A stretch of DNA of 64,000 nucleotides from Cyclina sinensis (GCA_012932295.1 JAAONU010000004.1:24560872-24624871); one strand, 5' to 3'. Positions 49,051 to 61,447 are shown, counted from the first letter of the stretch. A program made the numbers and translations. The notes: generated by a model from the letters alone, not told the origin.

Positions 49051-49489
49051 TTTGAAAAAAACCTTCAATTCAGAAACTGTAATTTTGCGTTTGATGTTTG
49101 CACACCAGCAGATCCAAAGCAAAAGTACTTGGATGATTTTTTTTTATTGCTTGTCGTGTTTTAGACTGAGTTACCTATTAACTGTTGTGGCATCTTACCT
49201 GTTTGTGTCTGAAGATCTGACTGTTATTGTATGAATTTTATCAGATAATGGAGTTTTCGTCTATGATGAAATGATAGATATTTTTACACTTAGTCCGGAG
49301 GTTTATGTCAATACAAATATAAAGAAGTTTTAGAAGTTCGTAAAAAAAGAGAGTGTTTTTAAAGTTCAGATGCATTATTGTTGTAACTTTGTGTTAAGAA
49401 ATGAAGAATGAATTTGTTGAACCTTTAAGTTACGAACAAGTTATTTTTCTTTCTGCAAATAAAACGGTACCCTATCATGTAACCTAAAT

Positions 49490-49970
49490 TGTTAAAAACG
49501 GTTGCCGAAGTTATACGTGTTACAGCAAACGCTCGCACATATCAACTGCTCAACACGCTTTAAAATGGTGATAAGCCAATACAGCAATCGTAACAACTCG
49601 GCCTTTTCCGACAACTTCGTATAAAGACCTCGTATGTAAGTGTATGAATACACCAAATGATAATTCGTCCCGGCTTTAATAAAAATATAAACAAACATGG
49701 CAGAGTTCAAGCAGTGTTTGTCTTATGCATTAGAATAAAATGAAAATAAATTTTAATTTAAAGCATGAACAGTTAAAGGCTTTAAAAATGTTTTCAATTT
49801 AGCAGACACCATTTGTATTATAAAATAGTCCAATATGGCGCCTACCAGATTATTTCCGAGGTGACTTATCGAAGCCGCCCGAGGTGTTCCGATTGCCAAT
49901 ACAGCAGTAGCAGTTTGCCGGGGACGAGTTTTGTTGTCACTGAATATTGGCGGTCTCATTAACATAAAAA
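49490..49970. other. Locally GC-richer block of unknown nature
   Basis: The minus-strand ORFs at 49492-49710 and 49753-49965 lie here. The second contains RPRQTATAVLAIGTPRAAS and is more protein-like than most in the window, but has no recognised domain. On the plus strand AAACATGGCAGAGTTC opens 13 codons. CpG is higher than in the flanks. A small exon or a promoter CpG patch is possible, not proven. Confidence 0.25.
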
Positions 49971-50530
49971 TGAGAGCAGTGACTTTGTAAATACTTTTGT
50001 TAAAAATTCATTCATTCATTTATTTTACGTATGACTGTCTAAAATTTTATGTGCCTGTCAGAACCAACATTTTGACTATTTCCTACGCTACAAGTCAGTT
50101 ATTCCACAGAAGAAAAAATATCCCTGTCATTTTTTTCATGGCTTTCTAATGGCCTTTGTCATGGCCATGTTTGCATTTTATTTCATCTTTTGAATGAGAG
50201 GTTTCAGCTACACTTGGCAATATATAAACAGAAAAAAAACTTAATAAATTTTTCGTGACGTGTAATGTATTTTGTGAAATTTTGAAACGTTTGTTTGTTG
50301 ACACCATTTATGATATGTTTTTTTTCTTTATGTGTATCATGATAAAAAATAAACTCTTTGTTGACCTTGTACTTTTTTGCCACTGATAAACATAATAAAA
50401 ATGTGCCATATTCAAACAAAGCAAAGAATGGTTCTCATTTCCCAATGGTTGCGGTCCGACCGTACAACTCGAAAGCAGGATACTTACACCTAATAATGTT
50501 ATAATTATTTTAGATACATAGTCTGTGTTT

Positions 50531-50575
50531 GTGGGGGGGGGGGGGGGTGTCTGTGTGTGGGTTTGGTGGGGTTCG
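50531..50575 (+). repeat. Poly-G tract with G-rich flank
   Basis: A run of about 16 G (50533-50548) is followed by TGTGTGTGGGTTTGGTGGGG. It can form G-quadruplexes on the plus strand. Confidence 0.85.
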
Positions 50576-51354
50576 GAAAAAAAGTACTTAGTTATGTACT
50601 GTTAACATGAATATGCTCGATAAAGATAAAATGCATTTAGTTTTCAAAACATGTCAAATTTACAGAAATTAACTATGTTAAAGCAAATGACAGTGAACAG
50701 TCCTTAAAAGTTATTCTAAAAATTAAGTCATTTATAATCGACACAGTTAATAATCATTAACTGTTTCTGACACTGAATACTGGAAGATGTTTAAACAAAG
50801 GAGAACGGAAATTTTAAAAATGGTCATAACTTAAAAATAATGAAGCGAACACTGTCTCAAAAATTCCCTAAAAGTTAAATGAATGAATGATAGGAAGTCG
50901 GTTTTAATGACGTCACATTCTGTTAAAAACTATCCACGTTAATAACATTAAAGTGTTCTGCTTAATATCTGTCCACAAATTATATAAAATAACAGTTATT
51001 ATGGCGTGTGGAACGTTGAAAATTCGAAAAATATTTTTATGTGATAAATTTATAATTATATTTTAAAATTTTCATTTATGTTGTAAAAAAAAAATATTTG
51101 TATGGTAAAATTCAGCATTTATAATATTAATTATTTATGTTCTATATTTTTTTGAAACGCAAATATTTATATGGTAAACGATATTTATGTGCCTGGTATA
51201 AAATGAAAGAAAAAATTATATTCAATAATATGGCATCATGGGATATACTAATAACGTTTGTAACGAACGATTTCATTAGACCACCTGTCTAATTTTACAT
51301 CTCCATAGGCGCCGACATTTTATTCCATAAAATGTAACACCCTTAGAAACCCAG

Positions 51355-51428
51355 GCCTATCTCATCTACCCCATGTACTTTGTAAGGAATTACACTAGTA
51401 GAGAGAGAGGGGAGAGAGAAACAGAGAG

Positions 51429-51464
<36 letters not shown>

Positions 51465-52155
51465 GGAGAGAGAGACACCTTCAAACAACTGAGAGAGATA
51501 GACCTTTAAACAACAAAACAACAACAACAACAAACATTCATTATAACGATCACTTGCATTTGATTGTTTTTGAACATAAACACAACAATCCTATTTCCCA
51601 GTACTTAACAGTTTTACCCTCTTAATATATTTATTTTTCTTAGATCTGGAGGCACAATGTTTGTTTGTATCTTACTTGTGGTGAACTGAGAGTGATTGTA
51701 TGAATCTTATCAGATTAGGCAGTTGTACATGATGATAGATAAAATTTGACACACAGTTCTGAGATTTCTGTCAATGCATGTTAAAGAAGTGTTTCACAGA
51801 ACAAAGTTAAGTGGTACTCCCATGATATATCAAAATGATATTTTAATAGTTTCAGGTACACCCAAACAATGTTGCAATTTTGTGATAAGAATTGAAGGGA
51901 GTTTATTTGTTTCATGTTTAATGCCTTAACCTTTATTAAATTAATCTGTTAAAAGATGTGATATTTCCGCAAAAAAATAACCAGAATGATGAAAAGTGAA
52001 TGAAAACGTTCGCAGTGGAAAATTATTTGTTGTAAATTAGTATCCGTTTTGTTAATTCTCTTAAGGCAGCTGTAACACAGTATGGATCCACTTCAAAAGC
52101 GTTTTGCGTCTTTTTGCCAGCTTTATATTCTCAATAGTCTTTGTGACATGTGTCA
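51355..52155 (+). repeat. Local duplication D1 with (GA)n tract
   Basis: It matches 54085-54805 at about 85-90%. It starts CATCTACCCCATGTACTTTG, followed by a long GA microsatellite (51401-51476), then AACGATCACTTGCA and AGATCTGGAGGCACAATG, then TCACAGAACAAAGTTAAGTGG, and CACCCAAACAATGTTGCAAT. A more diverged relative lies at 49.12-49.46 kb (TGATTGTATGAATCTTATCAGATAA-type). It has no ORF. Confidence 0.8.
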
Positions 52156-52760
52156 TGTCTGTCTATTTATTCTGGACAGTCTAATTATTTCACGGTAAAA
52201 GCCAATTCATGACATTTTCTTTGCAATTTGTTCCAAAATGACACACAGATTGGGGTTAGTTGAACTGTGTGAATAACTTTTTAGAGATGGATGTCAAAGG
52301 ATCTTTCTCAATGAGGTCAATATCTGTTTTTCCCAGGAATTAAATCTAATTCTACAAGCTCTTGTTCTGCTAGAATTAAAGTCAGATCAGATATCATTTT
52401 GAAATTCCCCCTGAAACTCCGCTTTCTAGGTGTTTAAAATTTATTACATTTAATTTGGTTTTCGCCAACTGTAAAGAGATAAACAATTTATAATTTACAA
52501 TCAAAAGCTTGATCATTCTCATATAAACTTTAAAGTAACATTTTACCTATATTTATGACTTGTTTAGTTTATCTTAAAATGGCTATATTTAGAAAAGGTA
52601 ACTGAAGGTTTTACGGGGAATTATCAAGATATGTTTGTGACTTTTCTTTAACTATGCTTTGATGTGATTTTACTTAGTTAATAACTTGCTTCAGCAAATA
52701 AGAAAAAAAAACAACAACTGACTGTCTGTTTATTTATATAATTAATTACCAATAGTATAT
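52149..52760 (+). repeat. Local duplication E1
   Basis: It matches the right edge of the window (63479-64000) at about 95%, beginning TGTCATGTCTGTCTATTTAT and continuing through AAATGACACACAGATTGGGG and TTCTACAAGCTCTTGTTCTG. The breakpoint is sharp: the sequences left of 52149 and of 63479 are unrelated beyond TGTG. Its high identity makes it the youngest duplication in the window. Confidence 0.85.
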
Positions 52761-54084
52761 GAATTTTGTTGGGTCACAATTACGTTTTATGACACAGATT
52801 TGAAATTTTAAAGACAATTCACGAGAAGCACGGAAGAAAAAATTGCTTTAACTCTGCTGTTCATGATCGAATTACAACTGAACTCGAAAAAATTGTAATG
52901 TCGATATTTTTGGTCAGTCTTTAAGGCAACAAATAATAATTTAATTTAAATAAACATTGCAAACAATTAAATAGATATAATTTCCAATCATACATGTTGG
53001 TCATCTCCGGGGCTTTACGTTAAAGTAACTTCTTGAGAAACTCAGCTAAAAAACAACACACAACCAACACATCATCGCCAAAGTTATAGTTTATATTTAA
53101 ATAAAGTGAAATAAATGCATGTTTCCTAAATTTTAGTTTAGTTTAATTTAATCTTCTTGGGAAGGAAGTTCTTGCAAGTTATATTAATCCCTTTGATGAC
53201 TGTTTCCATGTTTTCTAAATTAGTTTAAAGGCAATTTGCAGAAAGGTTAAGCCAGAATGACACACATTTCCCAGTACAAAAAATTAAAAAAGCTCTGTAA
53301 CAATGTCGCTTTTAAAACAGACAATTACACGCAAACATTTTTCGTTGAAGTTGAGACAGGAAAGGCTGTAGATAGATTTATGACTTTGTTCGTAATGCAA
53401 TCTGTTTGTGGAACATTTAATAAAATACCGTCACGTAAAACTGTTATGTTAACTAAATGTCGGTATAATAGAGCAACAACAAAATTAAAAAATACATTAA
53501 AATTGTAAAATAATACTTAACCTGCCTACGTACTCTCTTTTTTATAGACCAAATTCACTTGCTGAATTCATAAAATGTCTTGAAATGTTTTCGACATGCA
53601 ATTAAAAAGAAAACAAATATTAATAGGGTTGTCCGTTTTGTGGAGAAACAATTTTATCTAATACTGAAAATGGATTTGAAACGCGGGAAGGGGTGGGGGA
53701 ACGTTTTATTGATTTGAAAAGGAAACTACGCAAAAGGTAATTAGATTTAGTTCATTACATTTATTTTTAAAGAACTTTCGGTATACCCAAGCTTTTTAAT
53801 GTTTCGAATAAATCATGACACAAGGCCGGAAGATTGATTTAAGTGTAAGTACAACTTCATTTAACATTATGTTAAAAATATAAAAAAAGGATTAAAAAAA
53901 AACACACTTCTGTATCACTAAATTGTATTCATAAAGACATTTAAACCGATTACAAAGACACAACATGTATACATTTGTATTATACCATCTTTTTAGACAG
54001 GTGATTTAACTGTCGATAAGTATGTATTAACTAGACTAAGTATAATAGTTGTGATTGCCCATTGCCTGCTAAATATCTTAAATG

Positions 54085-54123
54085 GACTTGTTCATCTACC
54101 CCATCTACTTTGTTAGGAATAAC

Positions 54124-54160
<37 letters not shown>

Positions 54161-54805
54161 AAAGCCCTTAAAACAATAACAACAACAAAATTAACATTCA
54201 GTATAACGATCACTTGCAGTGGATTGTTTGGAACATAAACACAACAGTCCTCTTTCCCATTACGTGTCAGTTTTACCTTCTTAATGTATTTATTTTTCTT
54301 AGATCTCGAGGCAAAATGTTTGTTTGTATCTAGCTCCTGCTGAACTGAGAGTGATTGTATGAATCTTACCAGATAAGAAATTGTTAATGATGATAGATAA
54401 AATTTGACCTACAGTTCTGAGATGTGTCAATGCATGTCAAAGAAGTGTTTCACAGAACAAAGTTAAGTGGCACTCCCATGATATATCAGAATGATATTTT
54501 AGAAGTTTCAGGTACACCCAAACAATGTTGCAATTTTGTGATAATGATAGAAACAGTTTATTTGTTTAATTTTTAGTGCTTTAATCTTTATTCTATTAAT
54601 CTGTAAAATATGTTTTATTTCTGCAAATAAAAAGCAGAATGATGGAAGTAAATAAAAGCAGTCACAGTAGCAAATTATTTAATGTAAATTAGAGTCCGTT
54701 TTGTAAATTCTCTTAAGGCAGCTGAAACATAGTACGGATGCAATTTAGAAGGTTTTGCGTCTTTTTGCCTTATTTGTGTTCTCAATAATCTCTGTGACAG
54801 TCTAA
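54085..54805 (+). repeat. Local duplication D2 with (GA)n tract
   Basis: This is the second copy of D1, about 2.7 kb downstream. The GA tract is shorter (54129-54157). After CAATAATCTCTGTGACAG it diverges, so the adjacent E segment is not included. Confidence 0.8.
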
Positions 54806-55372
54806 ACGATTTTGACATATCATACGACGCTGACGGTGTCTAATAAAATTTGATAATTAATGTAAAGGATGATAGAATTACGACGTGTATGAATATTTAA
54901 CGCTAAAACCTCTGTATTAATGTTACTGGCTGGTTGTTCATTTAAAGAAGGCAGTCCATTTAAACCCTACTGTGAGTAGTAAATTACTTGTTTTGTAAAA
55001 CGCAATTCATGCATAAGGCATTCTTGTGCAATTTTATAGGACTCAACGTATATATTTTCTATGTTATTGGTTTTACCGCAATCGTTCTTACATATCTAGT
55101 AAGTAAAATATAGCCCAGGCAACTTAATTTAAAGTTTATGTTACGATACTGCTTTCTGTGTATCCAATATACGATCCATGAAAGATCCTTACCGGTTAAT
55201 ATTTCCTTTTTGTGTCAAGCTAAACATCCAAAGAAAAGTCCCGGATCTGGTATTATAGGTGGGCATTATACCGTACATCAAGCGCATTTAGAGAAAATAC
55301 GTTGATATGAAAAAGTAATCAATACAGTGGTCAAAAGATTCTACTGAATTAGGTTAATGTCCTTACAAAGAG

Positions 55373-55620
55373 TACGAGGGGTGTTCAAATATGAATGCAG
55401 CTGGGTCAGTTTTCAGGAGTGTTGAACAAACAAAACCCTAATAATTATCTTAATCATTCAGAATACTCACCACCATGTGATATACAAAGTTTCAGTATTT
55501 TAATCCAATTTTAAAGGCATTTTCATAATATTTTCGAGGCATACTGTTCAGACACTTGAAAATAGCCGAGCCACGATTTTTACTTGGGCATATCTCGTCT
55601 GCATTTAAATGTAAAATGGC
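55373..55620 (-). pseudogene. Mariner-like transposase relic, C-terminal end and terminal repeat
   Basis: TACGAGGGGTGTTCAAATATGAATG at 55373 looks like a mariner terminal inverted repeat. On the minus strand just inside it, two frames join to give LNSMPRKYYENAFK (about 55552-55510) and NWIKILKLCISHGGEY (55510-55457), followed by a stop. This matches the usual mariner C-terminus (L..MP...F..AF..W...W..CI...G.YFE) with a frameshift. The catalytic part is not visible upstream, so the copy is truncated or too decayed to read. Confidence 0.65.
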
Positions 55621-56404
55621 ACCATCTATATTTTAAATAACTTGAATTTGCCCCAAAAGGATTGTTTGCTTGGTTTTTGCATTATGTTCTTCTGTTTTCA
55701 AACAATTTCGGTACATGAAGACGATGTCATTTTAAGCTACCTATAATCATTTTAAATGCCTTTCTCTGCCAAGTTAAGTTTTCTGTAAATTACATTATAG
55801 TGATGTCAGTAGCCTGTCGCAACATTCGGTGCTTTGTCTAAACATTTTACATGACATGTTAAATATAAGATTTGCGTGTACCTTGATATGTCAGAAGCAA
55901 GTGAAACAAGAAAGGCCAAAACTTTAATGAATGACATTATAAAAGTCTCAGTATAGTAATCACTGTGAAGAAATGGCAAAGTCAGTAAAGTCAATGTCAC
56001 ATTAAAAACGCAATACTTGTTAAATCGCTGACTTTTGCAGCTCTCGAGAGGTTTGACTACTCCCAGTCTGTGAATATCTTTTCACTGTAAATGCATGTCA
56101 TTTTTGCTTCTTAATGATGGGCTCAAACCACTTGATAAGCGCTAATTTATTTGAAATTAATTATATGTATCATAATTGCCCTTTTTGGGTGGTTTTCTGC
56201 TTGCATTGTGTAGACCAAATACATTTTCAACTTTATTTGTAAATTTCCCTTTCCGACTCACATTCTTTTAAAACAAATCCATTCCTTACTGATATTACTT
56301 ATGATCCTTAGTGAGAAGTTCATTAAGGTCATTTTCTTATACATAAGCATTATGGTTTAAGCCTCTTGAAAGTTACGTCAGCCTCCCTATTAGCATAAAA
56401 CGCT

Positions 56405-56454
56405 GTGCATTTTAAAAAGGGATTGTTCATTCAATCCCATTTAAAATGCTGATT
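56405..56454. repeat. Hairpin left of the palindrome array
   Basis: GCATTTTAAAAAGGGATTG and CAATCCCATTTAAAATGC form a stem of about 17 bp with a 5-6 base loop, about 130 bp before the first TTATGC...GCATAA palindrome. It may mark an element end. Confidence 0.6.
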
Positions 56455-56574
56455 TCTGCATTTTTACCCTATGAAAATGAAGCATATTTTTTCATATTTA
56501 ACACCAACTCAATAAAAAACAGACAAAAATCAATGTGTAAAATCATGAAATTTTATTCTTTTTTAATGATAAAA

Positions 56575-58210
56575 CATTCAAATGTTATGCTGGCATAACA
56601 AATTCTGAAATCTACAGAAAATCATTCTGCATTCATGAAGTAACAAATATTTAAACCTTATACGGGAATAATAAAACCGAAATCTTAAGAGTTATAAAAA
56701 ATTTCAGATGTTATGCCGGCATAACAAATTTTCAACCTCTAACTTTTCAAATTCTAATTTCTAAAAGCTTCAAACATTCAAATGTTATGCCGGCATAACA
56801 AATTCTGAAATCTAAAGAAAATCATTCATAATTCATAAGTATAACAAATATTCAAACCTTATACTGGAATAATAAAACTGAAATCTTAAGATTCATAAAA
56901 AAATTCAGATGTTATGCCGGCATAACAAATTTTAAAACTTAAACTTTTCCAATTCAGAATTCTTACAGCTGCAAACATTTAAATTGTTATGCCGGCATAA
57001 CAAAATCTGAAATTTCAGTGTAAAGAAATATTCTGATGTTAATACCGACATAACAAATTCTGAATTCTTTAGTTACAAACTTTTGGATTCTTAAAATACA
57101 AACTTTTAAATGTTATGCCGGCATAACAAATTGTAAAATCTTAAACCAATTTTACAAAGTCTGAATAAATTATTGTAAAATAACAAAATATTCAAATGTT
57201 ATGCCGGCATAACAAATTCTGAAATCTAAAGAAAATCATTCTGAATTCATAAAGTAACAAATATTCAAACCTTATACTGGAATAATAAAACTGAAATCTT
57301 AAGAGTTATAAAAATTTTCAGATGTTATGCCGGCATAACAAATTTTAAAACTCAAACTTTTCAAATTCCGAATTCTTACAGATGCAAACATTTAAATTGT
57401 TATGCCGGCATAACAAATTGTGAAATCTTAAACCAATTTTACAAAGTCTGAATTGTAAAATAACAAAATATTTAAATGTTATGCCGGCATAACAAATTTT
57501 AAACCTCTAACTTTTCAAATTCTAATTTCAAAAAAAAAGCTTCAACCATTCAAATGTTATGCCGGCATAACAAATTCTGAAATCTTAAGAAAATCATTCT
57601 GAATTCATAAAGTCATAAATATTCAAATCTTATACTGGAATAATAAAACTGAAATTTTTAGAGTTATAAAAAAGTTTTCAGATGTTATGCCGGCATAACA
57701 AATTTTAAACCTCAAACTTTTCAAATTCTAATTTCTAAAAGCTTCAAACGTTCAAATGTTATGCCGGCATAACAAATTCTGAAATCTTAAATTACAAACT
57801 TTTGGATTCTTAAAATACAAACTTTCAAATGTTATGCCAGCATAACAAATTGTGAAATCTTAAACCAATTTTACAAACTCTGAACTGTAAAATTACAAAA
57901 TATTCAAATGTTATGCCGGCATAACAAATTCTGAAATCTAAAGAAAATCATTCTGAATTAATAAAGTAACAAATATCCAAACCCTATACTGGAATAATAA
58001 AAATGAAATTTTAAAGTAATAAAAAATTTCAGATGTTATGCCGGCATAACAAATTTTAAACCACTAACTTTTTAAATTTTAATTTCTAAAAGCTTAAAAA
58101 ATTCAGAGTAAAAAAATATCCTGATGTCATTCTGGCATAACACACCTGAAATTACAAATTCTGGATTCTTAAGATACAAAATATTCGAATGTCATCCCAG
58201 CATTTAACAA
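56575..58210. repeat. Array of TTATGCCGGCATAA palindromes
   Basis: The exact 14-bp palindrome TTATGCCGGCATAA (usually inside TGTTATGCCGGCATAACAAA) occurs 14 times, starting at 56711, 56785, 56912, 56987, 57113, 57199, 57325, 57400, 57479, 57557, 57685, 57759, 57911 and 58036. Degenerate sites are at about 56583 (GCTGGC centre), 57039, 57832 (GCCAGC), 58125 and 58187. Spacing alternates near 75 and 126 bp, so the higher unit is about 200 bp and contains a weaker site, TTATACTGGAATAA. The AT-rich spacers diverge more than the palindromes, which suggests that the palindrome itself was selected or is the reason for amplification. Confidence 0.95.
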
Positions 58211-58244
58211 ATTGTAAAATCCCATACAAAGTTACAAACTCTGA

Positions 58245-59500
58245 ATTAAAAAAAAAAAAACACACACACAAAAAAAAATCATCAGCTGTCTGTGACTTAT
58301 TTTTTTCATTTAAACATGATTCTGTTTAAAATTCAGCCCAGAGATCACCAAAACAAAGAATCTTGCTAAGTTTCATTTAAACTGGGTAAAACTGTGACCT
58401 CTTCAGACTCAGAGTTCTCAGTGTTTCCAGTGATCTGAGCCAGTGATTTCATTTGAGAGATTGCCAAGACAAACATTCACAGCAAATAATTATGAATATA
58501 AGACAAAGAATGTAACGTATAGAGTTTTCAAATGGTTTACTATTGATCTGAGCTCATTACCTAGTTTTCGACTGAACAAGACCAAGTTTCTAACATATCC
58601 AAAATATCATCACATCTGTAGCAAGGTTCAAGAAGGGTGTCGTGACAAACTTGACATCTCAAAGTGTTCACCAGGAATTCCATTGATTTGCAGTTATTTA
58701 AGGCACCATGACCAAGTTTTGAACTCACAACTATTTGACAAATTTCATGAATATTGGGCCAATAATATGACCCCTAAAGTCTAGTTAAACTAGTTTCTGA
58801 ACAACAAAACTTTGAATAGGTGTCAACATAGATGAGTAAACACAGATGTTTGCAGTAAAGTCCTAGACATGATGCATTCACTACATTTGAACAAGCTGGT
58901 TTATTATCTGGAAGTCCACTTTTATTCTTCTCACCTAAAGTCTTCAGGAAGCCATTGTCCAAAGAACTCTTGTTACAGTATCACAACTGAAATATAAAAT
59001 TTATAGGTTGATGACTTGCAGTAAACATTAAGTGCAAATCATTTAAAAAAAACATCTAACTTTTAAGTGAAAACTTATTGACAGAACAGCATATAGGGCA
59101 GTGTATGATGAGACTGCACTTTGTGCCTTTTTTGCTATTTACCCCTGGACATAAGATCAGAGCTCCCTGTCCTTCAAAGTCTAAACTGTTAGAAGTTCTT
59201 AATCAGCTTAATATATACATTAATGCCAGATACAAACACTATGATGAAATTAATCATGTGGGCAACATTTGTGCCAAATTATTTCAAAATCCCTTGATTA
59301 CAGAGCAGACATGAAATAGGGAAAACCTGTAAGTGTGACACTGACCTCTGAGGAATGCACATGGAAGTTGCATACAACATCAGCTCCTCATCTCAATGTG
59401 CTTAACTTTGAGCCAATTTATTTCAAAATCCCTTCATGCATGACAAAGTTTTTGCCCAGACACAACATGTCTCACAATATTCATAAGTAGTGGTACATAT
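58245..59500. repeat. Degenerate dispersed repeat right of the array
   Basis: After an A-rich/(CA)n tract (58246-58275) comes sequence such as TGATCTGAGCTCATTACCTAGTTTTCGACTGAACAAG and CACCATGACCAAGTTTTGAACTC. I recognise this as a widespread invertebrate repeat rather than coding DNA. The ORFs 58443-58784 and 59078-59314 run through it and show no domain. Confidence 0.45.
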
Positions 59501-59504
59501 TTTT

Positions 59505-60500
59505 TTGCAAAGTATGACCTTGACCTTTACCTTTAAGACTGGGGCTGAAGTTTATGCACAATTTAGCAATATCATTTTGGCAACATCTGTGCCATATTAT
59601 TTATGGATGATAAAGTTACAAATCCAAAAATAAATGAGAAAGTTATGACAATTTCAGCAAAATTTAATCATCTGACCTTGACGGTCAAGGTCATTTTTAG
59701 GTTATGGTCATTCCTGAGTTATTTAAAATGTCCATTTTGTCATAACTGTTGTTTTGTCAAAGTATGAATAAAATCCATAAATAAATGAGCAAGTAATGAC
59801 AATTTAAGCAAAATTCAATCATCTGACGTTGGCGGTCAAAGTAATTTAAATGTTATGGTCATACCTGACTTATTTAACATGTCAGTTTTGTCATACTTGT
59901 TGTTTTGTCCAAATATGAATCAAATCCAATCATAAACATCAAAGTTATGACAATTTATGAAAAATTCAATCTTTTGAACTTGACGGTCATGGTCATTTTA
60001 AGGTTAATGTAACACTTGAATAATTTATAATGTCGTCTTTGTCATAAGTGTTGTTTTGTCCAAGTTTGATTCAAATCAAACCATAAATGACAAAGTTATG
60101 GCCAGTTTTTACAAAATTCATTAATTTGACCTTGACGGTCAAGGCCATTTTTAGGTCATGGTCATATCTGAGTTATTCAACATGTTGGTTTTGTCGTAAG
60201 TGTTGTTTTGTCCAAGTATAAATCAAATCCAACAATAAACAAGAAAGTTATGGCCCATTTCAGCAAAATTCAATAATTTGACCTTGAAGGTTAAGGTCAT
60301 TTATGAGTCAAGGTCAATTTTAGTCTGGTCCACTTGAAGATCTTGTCCAAAGGGTTGTTGTGTCCACGTATGAAGACAATCCACCTATTAATAATTAAGT
60401 TATGGCCAATTTTAGCAAAATTTAATAATTTGACCTTGAATGTGAAGTCATTTATGAGTCAAGGTCAAGTCTGCTTCAATGTAAGTCAACTCTAATGTTA
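59505..60500 (+). repeat. 152-bp tandem array with TGACCTTGA...TCAAGGTCA palindromes
   Basis: Six units start their GAC(C)TTGA motif at 59674, 59825, 59976, 60128, 60280 and 60432, so the period is 151-152 bp. In the first, the motif is TGACCTTGACGGTCAAGGTCA, a palindrome of a nuclear-receptor extended half site. Others carry one to four changes. Each unit also has AAAGTTATGACAATTT-type and GTTGTTTTGTCCAAGTATGAAT-type strings. The period and parts of the unit match the 28.7-kb element, so it is the same superfamily. Confidence 0.85.
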
Positions 60501-60504
60501 TGAT

Positions 60505-61440
60505 ACGCCATACGCCATCTTGGTTGTTGTTGTATTGACTAATGTTAAATAGTTAAATGTCGTTGTCATCATCTACAGACACTTCAAATCGACTGGGGTG
60601 GGGTCTCTCTTCGCAGTTACTGGCAAACAATGTTTTTATTTTCACTAAATTTGATAATAATTAGTTACAGTACTTTTGCACTATTCTGTAATTCCTCGTA
60701 CGTTTAAAAGTTCCATTAACATGACGTTTCTTGCACTCAATCTTATCGATGTACAAAACAATAACAGTATAATGAAATCAGTTTTTTTTTTAATTTTTGG
60801 GCACTATTTGTAGTTTTTTGTTCTATTCATTCAGGTATCAACGCTCAAATCATGTGCAAATGTACATATGTAGCACGAGGTCGATTGCAGCAGCCAAAAG
60901 TCACTGTCCTAAAAGAGTGTTCAGTGATGATATAAGATAATATGAAGTGGCATTTATTTGCATTCATGGTGGAGTAAACACATTCAAATCGAAGGGTACT
61001 GGAATGAGAAACCAGAGGTACATGTAAGTTCTACTTTGTTGACCAGTACATTAATTAAGGCATCACAACAACTAAAAGAATTAAACTGTCATACTTGAAG
61101 AACAATCATAAGTGTTGTCGGTCGGTCTATACACACGTCAGTGGTATAACGAGAAATAAAGTAAGCAAACCACGGGCTTTAATTACGACACGAATGCAGT
61201 TATCTGACGCAAATGATAAGTAATCGGCGCTTAAGTACAGATTCTATTTGCTTCTAGTTGATTTATGTATGACATATTTTCTGAGGATGCATTCTCCATC
61301 TCACTCGTTCCAAAGTGTAAGAATCAAACAGTATAGAAAATTCATCGTCACAACTTTACAATTAAAATGGTTTGTTTAATGAATAAAAATTAAATTTGAC
61401 ATGCTATTTGATATTTAATTGTTGAAAATACTCTTCTTTA
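60505..61440. other. Non-coding DNA, nothing recognised
   Basis: There is no ORF of note and no repeat shared with the rest of the window. ATACGCCATACGCCATCTTGG near 60503 may be the right edge of the preceding repeat. Confidence 0.35.
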
Positions 61441-61447
61441 ACAAACT

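Noticed and set aside
53257..53508. 83-codon ORF (MTHISQYKKLKKLCNNVAF...)
   Set aside because: It is the least AT-driven ORF of its neighbourhood, but it has no recognised domain, no second copy in the local duplications and no promoter or splice context. An ORF of this length is expected by chance in 64 kb.
54031..54213. Minus-strand ORF with a (LS)n run
   Set aside because: It is the (GA)n microsatellite read in one frame.
56575..58210. A CRISPR-like array of palindromic repeats
   Set aside because: Spacers are AT-rich, related to each other and of two lengths. There is no adaptation or effector gene, and the host is an animal. It fits a transposon arm or binding-site array better.
58443..58784. 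113-codon ORF right of the palindrome array
   Set aside because: Its DNA (GAGCTCATTACCTAGTTTTCGACTG, ACCAAGTTTTGAACTC) looks like a common invertebrate dispersed repeat. No domain, and the adjoining sequence is the same repeat with stops.
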